This document shows, in pieces, positions 44,049-53,312 of a stretch of DNA of 64,000 nt. The position numbers and the translations under genes were made by a program. Within the stretch, counting starts at the first letter, position 1; each line of letters begins with the position of its first letter. The notes below the pieces were generated by a model. The model had not been told where the DNA came from, did not search any database, and was given only the letters and a program-made list of their open reading frames with translations. Source of the stretch: Achromobacter insuavis (GTDB lineage Bacteria; Pseudomonadota; Gammaproteobacteria; Burkholderiales; Burkholderiaceae_B); contig NZ_CADIJR010000016.1 in the NCBI RefSeq assembly GCF_902859645.1, positions 1-64,000 on the forward strand, read 5' to 3'.

Positions 44049-46112
44049 TCAAGCAGCCAGCGCCTCGGCGGGTTCATCCGCCATTACCTCGGCATCCTCC
44101 GGGGCGTCCTGTTCCGGGCCTTCCTCCTGCGCAGCTCCCTGCGAGCCTATGGCCTTGAAGATGGCGGGCATCCAGCCCGTACCATCGGCCAGTCGTTCGG
44201 CTTCGCTGGCAATGTCGGCTTTCTTCAGCTTTGCCAACCGGGTGACGTGCTCGGGCGCGTACTCGCCCACGGCTCGCAGAATCACGGCCTTTGGAACATG
44301 CCGGAAATACCCCTCGGCAGTCGGCTGCCACCACGCGGCCATGTCCAGCCCCACGGCCTGCGCTAGTTCCGCGCCCGGCTGCTGCACCGTGGCACGCGGC
44401 GTCACCACGTCCACCGTCGAAGCCACGCACACGGCCAGCAGCTTGACCAGTTCGCCTTGCTCCATCGCCAGCAGCGCAGCGAACAGTTCGGCGCTGTCCT
44501 CGGGCAGCTTCTCGCCCCATGCCTGCTGCGCCTCGTGCAGAGCCACAGCAGCAGGCGATTCCGGCCAGTCCGGGGCCATGCCTTCCAGCCTGTCCTGCAC
44601 CGTGAGGCGAACCCCCAGCGGCAGATCGTGGCCGTAGTGACTGCCCTGCAAGATGGTTTGCACCATGCCATGCACCAGCGCCGCCAGCGCCACCTGCGGA
44701 TGCCGGGCGACTTCGGTTTGCAGCGCGGCGGTGCGGTGGGCGCTCAAGCGTTGGGCCAGCCGGTCGGACATGGCTGCGGCCTTGGGTGCTTCGTCGGCAT
44801 CTTCGCCGTCGTCGTCGCCTTCGATTTCCGCGCCGCTAAAACCTTGGCGCAGCTTCTCCAGCGTGCGCAGCGCCTTGGCCTCGGCTTCGCGCAGCAACCC
44901 GCGATGAATGACGGCTTCGCCGTTGCGGTCGATGGTGACGATGGCACCGGCTGCGGCCTTCACGCTCGCGGCATAGTCCAGCAAGCCATCCTCCAATGCC
45001 TGCAACTGCTCGCCCAGGCGCTCGCCTTCTTCCTGCAAGGCTTCGGCCTTGTCCTCGTCGTCGGCGTCCATCGCGGCATCAATGGCTTCGGCCACTTCCT
45101 GCATCTTGGCCTGCAACTTCTCGATGCGCTGTGCGTCGCGCTTGCCCGGTGCGCGGCGCTCCCTCGGCGCACGCTGAAAGGCGTGCAGGTCGGCATGGGT
45201 CACGCCCGGCGTGGCATCCACCCATGCCCAGCCCTCGGTGCGGATTGTGTCGGCAATGCTCGCCAGCTTCTGGCGCACCAGCGTTTCCAGCAGAGCGGCA
45301 TCGTTGAGGTACACGCCCGCATCGCCTTCCGCGAACAGGTCGCGGCGGATGCCTCCGCCTGCCTGCTCGTAGGTGTCCAACCCGACAAAGCGCACCAGCG
45401 GATGCGATGCCCCAATCTCGCGCTCGGTCAGCCGCTCGCGCAAGTTGGACGGGTTGCGCTGCCACTGTGGCGCATCATAGAACGCGGCCTCCTGCGCGGC
45501 GTGGTCGTCGGTGATGGACAGCGCCATCAACTGATCCAGCGTCACGGCATCGGCGCGATAGTCGGCCATCAGGCGGGGCGAGACATTCGCCAGCTTCAAG
45601 CGGCGCTGCACCACCAGCGGCGTGACGGAGAAATCCGCCGCAATGTCCTCGATGGGCCGGCCCTCGGCCACCAATGCCGCAAACGCTTCAAACTGATCTG
45701 CGGGGTGCATGGCTTCGCGCTGCACGTTTTCGGTGAGGCTGGCCGTGCGGGCCGTGCCATCGGCCACCTGCAGGCAAGGCACCTCCCAATCCTTGGCGAT
45801 GCGGTGTTTCTTCGCCAGCAGCTTGAGGGCTGCAAGGCGTCGGCCACCGGCCACCACCTCGTAATGCTCGCCATCAGCGGCGGGAATCACGATCAGGTTT
45901 TGCAGCAGGCCAACGCCCTGGATGCTCGCGGCCAGTTCGGGGATGGACATGCGCGGGGTCTTGCGCACATTGCGGCCCGTGGGGCGCAGCACCAGCCGCG
46001 ACAGCGGAACCAGAATCATGTGCTTGCTCGGGTCGGCGGCTTGCAGCACGTTCGCTGCGCTGCTGGCTGCGGTGTGGACGGCGCGGGCTTCGGTAGTGGT
46101 AACGGCGTTCAT
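44049..46112 (-). CDS. parB: ParB/RepB/Spo0J-family protein, large ICE type
   Basis: The 687-residue protein has an N-terminal ParB nuclease-like domain (LSRLVLRPTGRNVRKTPRMSIPELAASI, VVAGGRRLAALKLLA, TENVQREAMHPADQFEAF) with a KorB-type HTH (IEDIAADFSVTPLVVQRRLKLANV), then a very long extension of about 450 residues with acidic stretches and coiled-coil segments. It is much longer than chromosomal ParB. This form is typical of Tn4371-like ICEs and may serve in DNA binding or anti-restriction functions rather than simple partition. Confidence 0.88.
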   Translation of the reverse strand: MNAVTTTEARAVHTAASSAANVLQAADPSKHMILVPLSRLVLRPTGRNVRKTPRMSIPELAASIQGVGLLQNLIVIPAADGEHYEVVAGGRRLAALKLLAKKHRIAKDWEVPCLQVADGTARTASLTENVQREAMHPADQFEAFAALVAEGRPIEDIAADFSVTPLVVQRRLKLANVSPRLMADYRADAVTLDQLMALSITDDHAAQEAAFYDAPQWQRNPSNLRERLTEREIGASHPLVRFVGLDTYEQAGGGIRRDLFAEGDAGVYLNDAALLETLVRQKLASIADTIRTEGWAWVDATPGVTHADLHAFQRAPRERRAPGKRDAQRIEKLQAKMQEVAEAIDAAMDADDEDKAEALQEEGERLGEQLQALEDGLLDYAASVKAAAGAIVTIDRNGEAVIHRGLLREAEAKALRTLEKLRQGFSGAEIEGDDDGEDADEAPKAAAMSDRLAQRLSAHRTAALQTEVARHPQVALAALVHGMVQTILQGSHYGHDLPLGVRLTVQDRLEGMAPDWPESPAAVALHEAQQAWGEKLPEDSAELFAALLAMEQGELVKLLAVCVASTVDVVTPRATVQQPGAELAQAVGLDMAAWWQPTAEGYFRHVPKAVILRAVGEYAPEHVTRLAKLKKADIASEAERLADGTGWMPAIFKAIGSQGAAQEEGPEQDAPEDAEVMADEPAEALAA

Positions 46113-46176
46113 GGTGAATCTCCAATAAGTGAAACAAGGAAATGGAGGGGAACCGCCCCTCCGGCGGGGGAACGGT

Positions 46177-47001
46177 TCAAGCCTTGAGCTGGCGCATACC
46201 ATCGGCCAGCAGCCACAGGGCACGGTTCAGCCGAATGTCGGAATCAATGCCCTGCACGGGGCGGGTCTGCTGCCTGCGTCCGTTGGTGCTGCGCCCGGAC
46301 AGGCCGCCTTTGGTGAGGTTTTCTTGAGTGCGGTTGAACACGCTCCACAAGTCCGGGCGGCGGTCGTCGAAGCGGCGCGGCATCAGAATTTGCGATTCGG
46401 TGACAGGCGCTGGCTTGTCCGGGTCGTCGTACTTCAACGCCAGCGCAGCACGGGCGAACACCTCCGATTCGCCATCGTCCAAGGTGATGCCGCGCATCAG
46501 GTCGCGCGATTCCTTCACCCGCTCGAAGCCGCTCAACACCTCATAAGCGCCTTCGATGACGTGCCCGGCCACGTTGCCTTTGTGGGGTACGCGCACATCG
46601 GCCACGGTGTCACCGCACACCAGCCCATTGCTGCACACGAAGCGGAACATTCCGGCCAGCATCTGGTAGCTGCTCGTGCCGTCATGGGAGTTCAGCAGCA
46701 CGATTTCGTTAGCTTCCGCGCCGTTGATCTGGCTGGCATGGCGCAGGCGCAGCATGTGTTTCGTGTGCTCGCGCTTGCCTTCATCGCGCACGCGGGTCTG
46801 CGTCACCATGAAGGGTTGAAACCCCTCTTTGCGCAGTTCGGTCAGCACGGCGGCGGTGGGGATATAGGCGTACCGCTCGGAACGGCTCTCATGCGGTGCA
46901 TCCGCGAAGATGGACGGGGCCACCCTGCGAATCTGGTCATCGGACAGCGGGTAGCCGCTGCGCAGCGCCGGGGAGTGGGAAGCGAAACGGGTTGCAAGCA
47001 T
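46177..47001 (-). CDS. DUF932 domain protein
   Basis: The 274-residue protein matches DUF932 (phage/plasmid-like protein TIGR03299-type neighbours). Conserved parts are YAYIPTAAVLTELRKEGFQPF, LLNSHDGTSSYQMLAGMFRFVCSNGLVCG and IEGAYEVLSGF. Function is unknown; family members are common on conjugative elements beside ParB. It is separated from the next upstream gene by a 700-base repeat-rich region. Confidence 0.85.
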   Translation of the reverse strand: MLATRFASHSPALRSGYPLSDDQIRRVAPSIFADAPHESRSERYAYIPTAAVLTELRKEGFQPFMVTQTRVRDEGKREHTKHMLRLRHASQINGAEANEIVLLNSHDGTSSYQMLAGMFRFVCSNGLVCGDTVADVRVPHKGNVAGHVIEGAYEVLSGFERVKESRDLMRGITLDDGESEVFARAALALKYDDPDKPAPVTESQILMPRRFDDRRPDLWSVFNRTQENLTKGGLSGRSTNGRRQQTRPVQGIDSDIRLNRALWLLADGMRQLKA

Positions 47002-47336
47002 GTCGTTCTCCTGAACAAAAAGGCTGTTGAAGAAAACCGCACACCGGATTCCTAGATTCGGAGCCCAGCCTTTCGGCTGTTCGGTGCGGTCGGCACGAGG
47101 AACCCGGTTGGCCCTGTTGCCACCGTCCTTCCTGAGTTCATCGCCCGCGACGGTCAGGAGCGCGCGGACGGGGGCCGTCAAGGAGACAAGCGCAGGGTTG
47201 GTGCGGCCCGCAGGCGCAGCCGAGGACACGGCCCTGCGCGCCTTGACGGCACACAGCCGCGGGCTACAGTCGCGGTGAAGGTGATGAAGTCAGGGAAGAC
47301 GGCTGGACATGGCAACGGCCGTCCCTACACACCGAC
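47002..47336. other. Gene-free leader region of DUF932 with a large stem-loop
   Basis: No supported gene occurs here. At 47175-47249 arms CCGTCAAGG and GCGCAGGG (47175-47197) pair with CCCTGCGC and CCTTGACGG (47232-47249), a 17-base-pair stem with a small bulge and a 34-base loop. A stem using the same CCGTCAAGG arm occurs upstream of the second DUF2958 gene (48472-48530). The structure may be a regulatory leader. Confidence 0.5.
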
Positions 47337-47515
47337 CGCACGGCAAGCGAAGCGCGCAGGCCCGAAGCTGGAAGCCGGGCCGGAGGCGTCAGCCGAGCGG
47401 AGCGAGGGAACGATGGAAGCCCGAAGGGGCGAGACGCCGCAGGCGGCTCGATGCGCCACGCGCACGACAGCGCGACCGGCTATCTCCCAGGTGGCCGGGG
47501 ACGCCCAGCCTTCAA
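47337..47515. repeat. Second dispersed repeat family, copy E
   Basis: Shared motifs with copy F (48598-48745), in order, are GCGCGCAGGCCC, GGGCCGGAGGCGTCAGC, GAAGCCCGAAGGGGCGA, the CGCAGG..TTCAATGCGC-like segment, CACGACAGCGCGACCGGC and GGTGGCCGGGGACGCC. A plus-strand frame crosses this repeat and its neighbour but shows no recognisable product. Confidence 0.65.
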
Positions 47516-47580
47516 AGTGGAATGAACAACTGGATCAGGATGAGCAAACGCGAGGCATCGTCGATCTGCGGCTGATGTTG

Positions 47581-47712
47581 TCTGGCCGATCCGGCGCAGC
47601 CGGTTCGGCGGTCTTTGAGGGGTGCCAAGCATCGCGCGGCGGGGATAGCCCGCAGGGCTTTCCCCTGGAGGCAAGCGAAGCGCGCAGCGCCCCGTCAGGG
47701 GCGCGTAGGCAT
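47581..47712. repeat. Dispersed GC-rich repeat, copy C (first half only)
   Basis: The block TGGCCGATCCGGCG..GCCGGTTCGGCGGT followed by GGGTGCCAAGCATCGCGCGG and CTGGAGGCAAGCGAAGCGCG matches the first half of copies A and B. The tail motif is absent. It ends at the stop of the gene at 47712-47990. Confidence 0.7.
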
Positions 47713-47990
47713 CATGCCGAGTCGTCAGGACGCAGGCTGGATTCCGCAACCGGCATCCACGGCGATGACGAGTCCAGCAGGTATCGCGCACCGCGCGCGT
47801 ACAGACCCGACAGCCCGGTGGGCTGGTAGAACCCGGTGACGCGGCGCCGGAACTGTGCGCCGTACTCGTTGGTGTAGATCACCGCGTCGCCGATCTTGAA
47901 GCGCAAGGGCTGGCCGTTCTCCGGCGCGAACGGCTTGAGCGCATCGTGCTGCGCCGTGATTTCGATGATGTAGTCGTGATGGCTGCTCAT
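47712..47990 (-). CDS. Conserved hypothetical protein of the ICE backbone
   Basis: I do not recognise the family. The 92-residue product is soluble, with segments LRFKIGDAVIYTNEYGAQFRR and GFYQPTGLSGLYARGARYLL that suggest a small beta-rich fold. The start at 47990 follows from the plausible N terminus; an upstream start would add 11 residues. It lies 65 bases from the second DUF2958 gene on the same strand and probably shares its transcript. Confidence 0.65.
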   Translation of the reverse strand: MSSHHDYIIEITAQHDALKPFAPENGQPLRFKIGDAVIYTNEYGAQFRRRVTGFYQPTGLSGLYARGARYLLDSSSPWMPVAESSLRPDDSA

Positions 47991-48055
47991 GGCATTGATC
48001 TCCTTCGATGGTCGAGAAAGCACAAGGAGCGCCTTGCGGCGCTCCCAAGGCCAGG

Positions 48056-48406
48056 TCAGACAGCGATCCGCCCGGCCAAGCGCGCATCGCGCGCATAGGC
48101 GCTCAACCGCTTCTCGGCGCGGAAAGACAGGTCACGCTCGATCGGCAACCCCAGCCGCCCGCGCACCGCTGCCAGCTCGCCCAGGCTGACCCAGCCGATT
48201 TCCGGCATCCCCAGGCCCAGGTCGCAAAGACCAAAGACGTGGTCGTGGTCGTCGGGATCAATCTCGGTCAGCAGCCAGGTCGCGCCCGCATCGGGCGTGA
48301 ACAGCTTGACTACGGGCGCCGGATCGAAGTCCGGGTTCTCCAAGGATGCGCGGCCGTTGGCCAGCAGCAGCGCACGCTGCTCGTCGGTGATGAATGCGTA
48401 GTTCAT
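48056..48406 (-). CDS. DUF2958 domain protein (copy 2)
   Basis: The 116-residue protein is a paralogue of the DUF2958 protein at 39527-39874. Shared segments are PVVKLFTPDAGATWLLTEIDPDD and CDLGLGMPEIGWVSL. Function is unknown. Two diverged copies in one element suggest separate roles or an ancient duplication. It is the last backbone gene visible before the cus/pbr cargo. Confidence 0.8.
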   Translation of the reverse strand: MNYAFITDEQRALLLANGRASLENPDFDPAPVVKLFTPDAGATWLLTEIDPDDHDHVFGLCDLGLGMPEIGWVSLGELAAVRGRLGLPIERDLSFRAEKRLSAYARDARLAGRIAV

Positions 48407-48597
48407 GCTGAACTCCTGAAAGGATGCCGGGCGGAATTGCCCAGCCCCTGCGGGTCACGGCGCAGCGCAAGCCGTCAAGGGGCACGACGGCCGCAGGCCG
48501 CAAGCGCCCATGGCGCGCCGCCCTTTACGGCGCGAACGCCGTGGCACCATGGGGAGACAGCAAGCCGCCACACCCCACCATCCAGCTACACCCGGTC
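48407..48597. other. Gene-free leader region of DUF2958 copy 2
   Basis: This part contains an imperfect stem CCGTCAAGGG (48472-48481) against CCCTTTACGG (48521-48530), with the same arm as the stem upstream of DUF932. No gene is supported. Confidence 0.45.
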
Positions 48598-48745
48598 TTG
48601 GCAAGCGCAGCGCGCAGGCCCTGGTCAGCAAGTTGGGCCGGAGGTGTCAGCGATGAGAGCCCGCATGGGGCGAAACCCGCAGGGGTTCAATGCGCAGCAC
48701 GACAGCGTGGCCGGCCATGCTCCAGTGGCCGGGATCGCCCTGCAT
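48598..48745. repeat. Second dispersed repeat family, copy F
   Basis: This copy has GGCAAGCGCAGCGCGCAGGC, GGGCCGGAGGTGTCAGC, GAGCCCGCATGGGGCGA, CACGACAGCGTGGCCGGC and AGTGGCCGGGATCGCC in the same order as copy E. Confidence 0.65.
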
Positions 48746-48811
48746 CTGCGGTGAAACAGAAAAACGCCTTGGGTGACGATGCTGATCACCTTGATCAATT
48801 TGCAGGAAGGA

Positions 48812-48849
48812 TGCGACTACGAAACGCGTGCGCGTTCACCGTAGTCGCA
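48812..48849 (-). terminator. Stem-loop downstream of the cus operon
   Basis: Arms TGCGACTACG (48812-48821) and CGTAGTCGCA (48840-48849) form a perfect 10-base stem with an inner CGCG/CGCG. It lies 23 bases past the cusF stop. No T-run follows on the minus strand, so it may stabilise the 3' end rather than terminate. Confidence 0.5.
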
Positions 48850-48871
48850 GGCTCACATCGTCTGCGGCGCG

Positions 48872-49309
48872 TTATTTGACCGAGGTCACGACGTAGCCGT
48901 CACCCTCTTTCTTGAACCCGACGTGGACTTTCGCGCCCACGGCGAGTTTGTCGTACAGGGCCTTGTCCTTGACGCCAAACGCCATGGTCATCGCGGGCCA
49001 CCCCAGGCTCTTGACGGGGCCATGCGCAAGGGTGACCTTGCCCTGGACCGCGTCAAATTCCTTCACCACGGCATCGGCCTCATGGGCCGCGGACTTGGCG
49101 GTGCCTTTGGCGTCCATGCCTTTCATCATGTCCTGGCACTTCTTGGCATCCATGTCCTTCATGTCCATGCCCTTCATTCCCTTCATATCCATGCAGTTCT
49201 GCATGCCCTTGCCCTCCATCTTCATGCCGCCCATGTCACCGGATTGAGCGAAGGTGATGGCGGAGAAAGACAAGGCTGCGATCAGCGTTGCGGTTGAGAC
49301 GAGTTTCAT
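48872..49309 (-). CDS. cusF: CusF-like periplasmic copper chaperone with Met/Lys/Asp-rich insert
   Basis: The 145-residue protein has a signal peptide, a low-complexity segment with repeated Lys-Gly/Asp-Met units (about residues 25-75; for example MKGMKGMDMKDMD) and a C-terminal CusF domain (GKVTLAHGPVKSLGWPAMTMAFGVKD) with the Trp and two Met ligands of Cu(I)/Ag(I) binding. CusF delivers metal to the CusCBA pump. An AAGGAAA site lies before the ATG. It is the last gene of the cus unit. Confidence 0.85.
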   Translation of the reverse strand: MKLVSTATLIAALSFSAITFAQSGDMGGMKMEGKGMQNCMDMKGMKGMDMKDMDAKKCQDMMKGMDAKGTAKSAAHEADAVVKEFDAVQGKVTLAHGPVKSLGWPAMTMAFGVKDKALYDKLAVGAKVHVGFKKEGDGYVVTSVK

Positions 49310-49416
49310 GATGAGTTTCCTTTTCTGAGCTTTAAAAATGGGCCGGCCTTCTGGCAGGCCCCGGATGGAACGCGGTCACTTGGGATGGCCCGCGTTGGAG
49401 AGTCATGCGCTGGCGC

Positions 49417-49719
49417 TCACGACTCGGGATTCGCGCATGCCTTGACCTGGGCTTCGTAGCGTGCCTTTCGCATCCGGTTTTCTCCGGGCGTCGTTTGAGC
49501 ACGCGGCCCATGATCCAGCGGCAGCACCAATGGGGCAGGCAGACATTTCACCCGCTGGCCGGAGGCGCTGTCGACTCTGGTGGTGACCGCTTGCGCAGCC
49601 CCGGCCGCTTGCCGGGCGGCACGTGCTTTCTCGATGGCCTGGAAGTCGGGGCCGGCCAGCGCGGGCAGAGAGACACCCAGCGTCAGGGCAGCAATGAGGG
49701 GGAGATACGATGTTTTCAT
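49417..49719 (-). CDS. Small periplasmic protein of the cus operon
   Basis: I do not recognise a named family. The 100-residue product has a signal peptide (ending at LPALAGPD) and a charged mature part with two Cys (KCLPAPL and KACANPES), which could form a disulfide. The start at 49719 is preceded by GGAAACC. Its place between cusA and cusF suggests a periplasmic helper in copper/silver handling. The larger frame upstream belongs to a neighbouring gene in another frame. Confidence 0.65.
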   Translation of the reverse strand: MKTSYLPLIAALTLGVSLPALAGPDFQAIEKARAARQAAGAAQAVTTRVDSASGQRVKCLPAPLVLPLDHGPRAQTTPGENRMRKARYEAQVKACANPES

Positions 49720-49771
49720 GATGGTTTCCTCAGGTTGGCTGGATTCAAAAGTTCGAGAGGGCCTCATCGGA

Positions 49772-50155
49772 TCAATCCAGCCACCGGCAGAACGCAACGC
49801 GCACAGGCCATCGCAGCCGTGCGTCTCCAGCATCGAAGAACCAGGTTGGAATCGGCGCCGCCGTCGCGTGCGCGAGCCAGGCCGCCGGCGCTTGTTCTCG
49901 CGCTTCGCCCTCGCCGGTGAAGGCATGGGCAACAGGAGCCGGTGCGATGACACAAGCCGCGCAGGTCTGACAATCGCCGGCGCTGCTGGACAGCGGGCGC
50001 GAGACCGCCGCCGTCATCACCGGGCCGGCATGCTGAATCTCCGCGACGGAAACGGCAGCATGCGCCACCGTGCCCAGCAGCAGTGACAGGCACAGGCAAA
50101 GCGCCGCCGCACCCCACGCGCGGTAGCCACCGGAGGAGCATTCAAGCGGCCGCAC
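49772..50155 (-). CDS. Hypothetical Cys-rich exported protein of the cus operon
   Basis: The 127-residue product has a hydrophobic signal segment (about residues 12-33) and a Cys motif (CQTCAAC, residues about 61-67) in the mature part, with a few His. It is not assigned to a family here, although it resembles DUF2946-type copper-associated proteins in layout. Its start overlaps the end of cusA by 14 bases, so it is co-translated with the pump. Metal binding by the Cys cluster is an inference. Confidence 0.6.
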   Translation of the reverse strand: MRPLECSSGGYRAWGAAALCLCLSLLLGTVAHAAVSVAEIQHAGPVMTAAVSRPLSSSAGDCQTCAACVIAPAPVAHAFTGEGEAREQAPAAWLAHATAAPIPTWFFDAGDARLRWPVRVAFCRWLD

Positions 50156-53100
50156 GATGACGCCTCCAGAACATCCACGGCGATGCCTTACGTTCGCGCG
50201 ACCGGCGCATCAACAGGTAGGCCGCGGGAATGACGAACATCGAGAGCAACGGCGCCGTGACCATCCCGCCCACCATCGGCGCGGCGATGCGTTGCATCAC
50301 CTCCGAGCCTGTTCCCGTGCCCCACATGATCGGCAGCAGGCCGGCCAGGATGACGGCCACCGTCATCGCCTTGGGGCGCACGCGCAGCACGGCGCCTTCG
50401 CGAATGGCATCCAGCAGATCGGCCTCGCTGGTCTTACCCTGGTCGGCACGCTCTTGCCAGGCGTTCTTGAGGTACAGCAGCATGATCACGCCGAATTCGG
50501 CGGACACGCCGGCCAGCGCGATGAAGCCCACGGCGCCCGCGATCGACAGGTTGTAGCCCAGCAGATACAGCAGCCAGATGCCGCCCACCAGAGCGAACGG
50601 CAGCGCCGCCATGATCAGCAGCGCCTCACCGAACGCGCCGAAGGTCAGGTACAGCAGCACGAAGATGATGAGCAGCGTGAATGGCACCACCACCTTGAGC
50701 TTGGCGGTGGCGCGCTCCAGGAACTCGAACTGGCCCGACCAGGAGATCGAGTAGCCCGGCGGCAGCTTCACTTGCTTTTCGACGGCCTGCTGCATGTCCT
50801 GCACGGCGGAGCGCAGATCCCGATCCCGGATATCGACATACACCCAGCCCGACAGGCGCGCGTTCTCGCTGCGCAGCATCGGCGGCCCGTCGGCGACGCG
50901 GATGTCGGCCACATCGGAGAGCACCAGCCGCTGGCCGCTTCCTGTCAGCACGGGCAGGACGCGCAGCTTTTCCAGCGAATCGCGCATCTCGCGCGGATAG
51001 CGCAGGTTGATCGGGAAGCGCTGCAGGCCTTCCACCGTCTCGCCGATGTTCTCGCCGCCCACGGCGGATGAAACCACCGACTGCACGTCGGCGATGTTCA
51101 ACCCATAGCGCGCCGCGTCGTCGCGCCGGATGTTCACATCCACATAGCGTCCGCCGGTGAGCCGCTCGGCCAGGGCGCTGCTCACGCCCGGCACGTCCTT
51201 GAGCGTGCGCTCGATCTCGCCAGTGAGGCGGTCGATGGTCGCCAGGTCCGTGCCCGCCACCTTGACACCCACCGGACTCTTGATGCCCGTGGCCAGCATG
51301 TCGATGCGATTGCGGATCGGCGGCACCCAGATGTTGGACAGGCCCGGCACCTTGACGATGCGGTCGAGTTCCTCAACCAGCTTGTCGGTCGTCATGCCGG
51401 CGCGCCACTGGTCGCGCGGCTTGAATTGGATCGTCGTCTCGAACATCTCCAGCGGCGCGGGGTCGGTCGCGCTCTCTGCGCGGCCCGCCTTGCCGTAGAC
51501 GCTCGCGACCTCCGGCACCGTCTTGATCAGGCGATCGGTCTGCTGCAGCAACTCGGCCGCTTTCCCTGCCGACAGTCCTGGCAGTGCCGAAGGCATGTAC
51601 AGCAGGTCGCCTTCGTCCAGCCGCGGCATGAACTCGCCGCCGATGTGCCGCAGCGGCCACAAGCTGGTAGCCAGCACCACGAGCGCCACCACGAGCGTGA
51701 GCTTCGGGGCGCGCAACACCCTGTCGAGCAGCGGCCGGTAGACCGCGATCAGCAGGCGATTGAGCGGATTGTTCTTCTCGTCGGGGATGCGGCCACGGAC
51801 CAGGTAGCCCATGAGCACCGGGATCAGGGTCACCGACAGGCCTGCCGCAGCCGCCATGGCGTAGGTCTTGGTGAACGCCAGCGGGGAGAACAGGCGTCCT
51901 TCCTGCGCTTCCAGTGTGAACACAGGCACGAAGGACAGCGTGATGATCAGCAGCGAGAAAAACAGCGCCGGCCCCACCTCCGCCGCCGATTCGCCGATGA
52001 CGTGCCATCGGGCCGTCCCTTCAAGCGTCTCGCCAGGGTGTTCATGGCCCCAATGCTCCAGATGCTTATGGGCGTTCTCGATCATCACCACCGCCGCGTC
52101 GACCATCGCACCGATGGCGATCGCGATGCCCCCCAGCGACATGATGTTGGCGTTGACGCCCTGGTAGTGCATCACGATGAACGCCGCCAGGATGCCCAGG
52201 GGCAGCGAGATGATGGCGACCAGCGCCGAGCGCAGGTGGAACAGGAAGAGGAAGCAGACCACCGCAACGACGATGAATTCCTCAATCAGCTTGTGCGTGA
52301 GGTTCTCCACTGCGCGTTCGATCAGCCCCGAGCGGTCGTAGACCGGCACGATCTCCACACCTCGCGGCAGGCTGGACGCCAGGCCCTGGAGCTTGCCCTT
52401 GACCGCAGCAATGGTCTGCAGCGCGTTCTTTCCCGAGCGCATCACGATCACGCCGCCGACGGCCTCTCCCTCGCCGTTGAGTTCGCCGATGCCGCGCCGC
52501 ATTTCCGGACCGATCTGCACCCGCGCTACGTCGCCCAGACGCACCGACACGCCGGCGGCTGTCGTCATGAGCGGCACCTTCCTAAAATCTTCCAGGCTCC
52601 CCAGGTAGCCCGAGGCGCGCACCATGTACTCGGCCTCGCCGAGTTCGAGCACCGAGCCGCCCGTCTCCTGGTTCGCGCGCTGGATCGCCTCCACGACCTT
52701 GGTGTGCGGGATGCCGTAGGCCGCAAGCTTGTCCGGATCGAGCACGATCTGGTACTGGCGCACCATGCCGCCCACGGAAGCGACCTCGGCCACGTCGGGC
52801 ACGGTCTTCAGCTCGTACTTGAGAAACCAGTCCTGCAGCGCGCGCAGTTGCGAGATGTCCATCTTGCCGCTGCGGTCGATCAACGCATACTCGTAGATCC
52901 AACCGACGCCGGTCGCGTCTGGACCCAATGAGGCTTTGGCCTGGGCGGGCAATCTCGACTGCACCTGGTTCAGGTATTCGAGCACCCGGGAGCGCGCCCA
53001 GTATGGGTCGGTTCCGTCCTCGAACAGCACGTAGACAAAGGAGTCGCCAAAGAACGAGTAGCCGCGCACCGCCTTGGCCCCCGGCACCGAAAGCATCGTC

Positions 53101-53312
53101 GTGGTCAGCGGGTACGTGACCTGGTTCTCGACGATGCGCGGCGCCTGACCCGGATAGGTGGTGCGGATGATGACCTGCACGTCCGACAGGTCGGGCAGCG
53201 CATCCAGCGGTGTGCGTTGCACCGCATAGATGCCCCAGGCGCTGAGCGCCACGGTGGCCAGCAGCACGAGGAAGCGGTTGGCGATGGACCAGCGGATCAG
53301 CTTGGCGATCAT
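50142..53312 (-). CDS. cusA: Heavy-metal RND efflux pump CusA (Cu/Ag)
   Basis: The 1056-residue protein is a full-length RND pump of the HME class with 12 membrane helices and two large periplasmic loops. The N terminus ([36 protein letters not shown]) is split here as family-typical, and helix four has [21 protein letters not shown]. The segment [14 protein letters not shown] and several Met in the cleft indicate the CusA/SilA branch. It extrudes Cu(I)/Ag(I) using protons. It overlaps cusB by four bases. Confidence 0.93.
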   Translation of the reverse strand: MIAKLIRWSIANRFLVLLATVALSAWGIYAVQRTPLDALPDLSDVQVIIRTTYPGQAPRIVENQVTYPLTTTMLSVPGAKAVRGYSFFGDSFVYVLFEDGTDPYWARSRVLEYLNQVQSRLPAQAKASLGPDATGVGWIYEYALIDRSGKMDISQLRALQDWFLKYELKTVPDVAEVASVGGMVRQYQIVLDPDKLAAYGIPHTKVVEAIQRANQETGGSVLELGEAEYMVRASGYLGSLEDFRKVPLMTTAAGVSVRLGDVARVQIGPEMRRGIGELNGEGEAVGGVIVMRSGKNALQTIAAVKGKLQGLASSLPRGVEIVPVYDRSGLIERAVENLTHKLIEEFIVVAVVCFLFLFHLRSALVAIISLPLGILAAFIVMHYQGVNANIMSLGGIAIAIGAMVDAAVVMIENAHKHLEHWGHEHPGETLEGTARWHVIGESAAEVGPALFFSLLIITLSFVPVFTLEAQEGRLFSPLAFTKTYAMAAAAGLSVTLIPVLMGYLVRGRIPDEKNNPLNRLLIAVYRPLLDRVLRAPKLTLVVALVVLATSLWPLRHIGGEFMPRLDEGDLLYMPSALPGLSAGKAAELLQQTDRLIKTVPEVASVYGKAGRAESATDPAPLEMFETTIQFKPRDQWRAGMTTDKLVEELDRIVKVPGLSNIWVPPIRNRIDMLATGIKSPVGVKVAGTDLATIDRLTGEIERTLKDVPGVSSALAERLTGGRYVDVNIRRDDAARYGLNIADVQSVVSSAVGGENIGETVEGLQRFPINLRYPREMRDSLEKLRVLPVLTGSGQRLVLSDVADIRVADGPPMLRSENARLSGWVYVDIRDRDLRSAVQDMQQAVEKQVKLPPGYSISWSGQFEFLERATAKLKVVVPFTLLIIFVLLYLTFGAFGEALLIMAALPFALVGGIWLLYLLGYNLSIAGAVGFIALAGVSAEFGVIMLLYLKNAWQERADQGKTSEADLLDAIREGAVLRVRPKAMTVAVILAGLLPIMWGTGTGSEVMQRIAAPMVGGMVTAPLLSMFVIPAAYLLMRRSRERKASPWMFWRRHRAAA

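Noticed and set aside
47275-47829. A 184-codon plus-strand frame across repeats E and C
   Set aside because: It runs through two dispersed repeats and overlaps the end of the gene at 47712-47990; composition is repetitive and no family is recognised.
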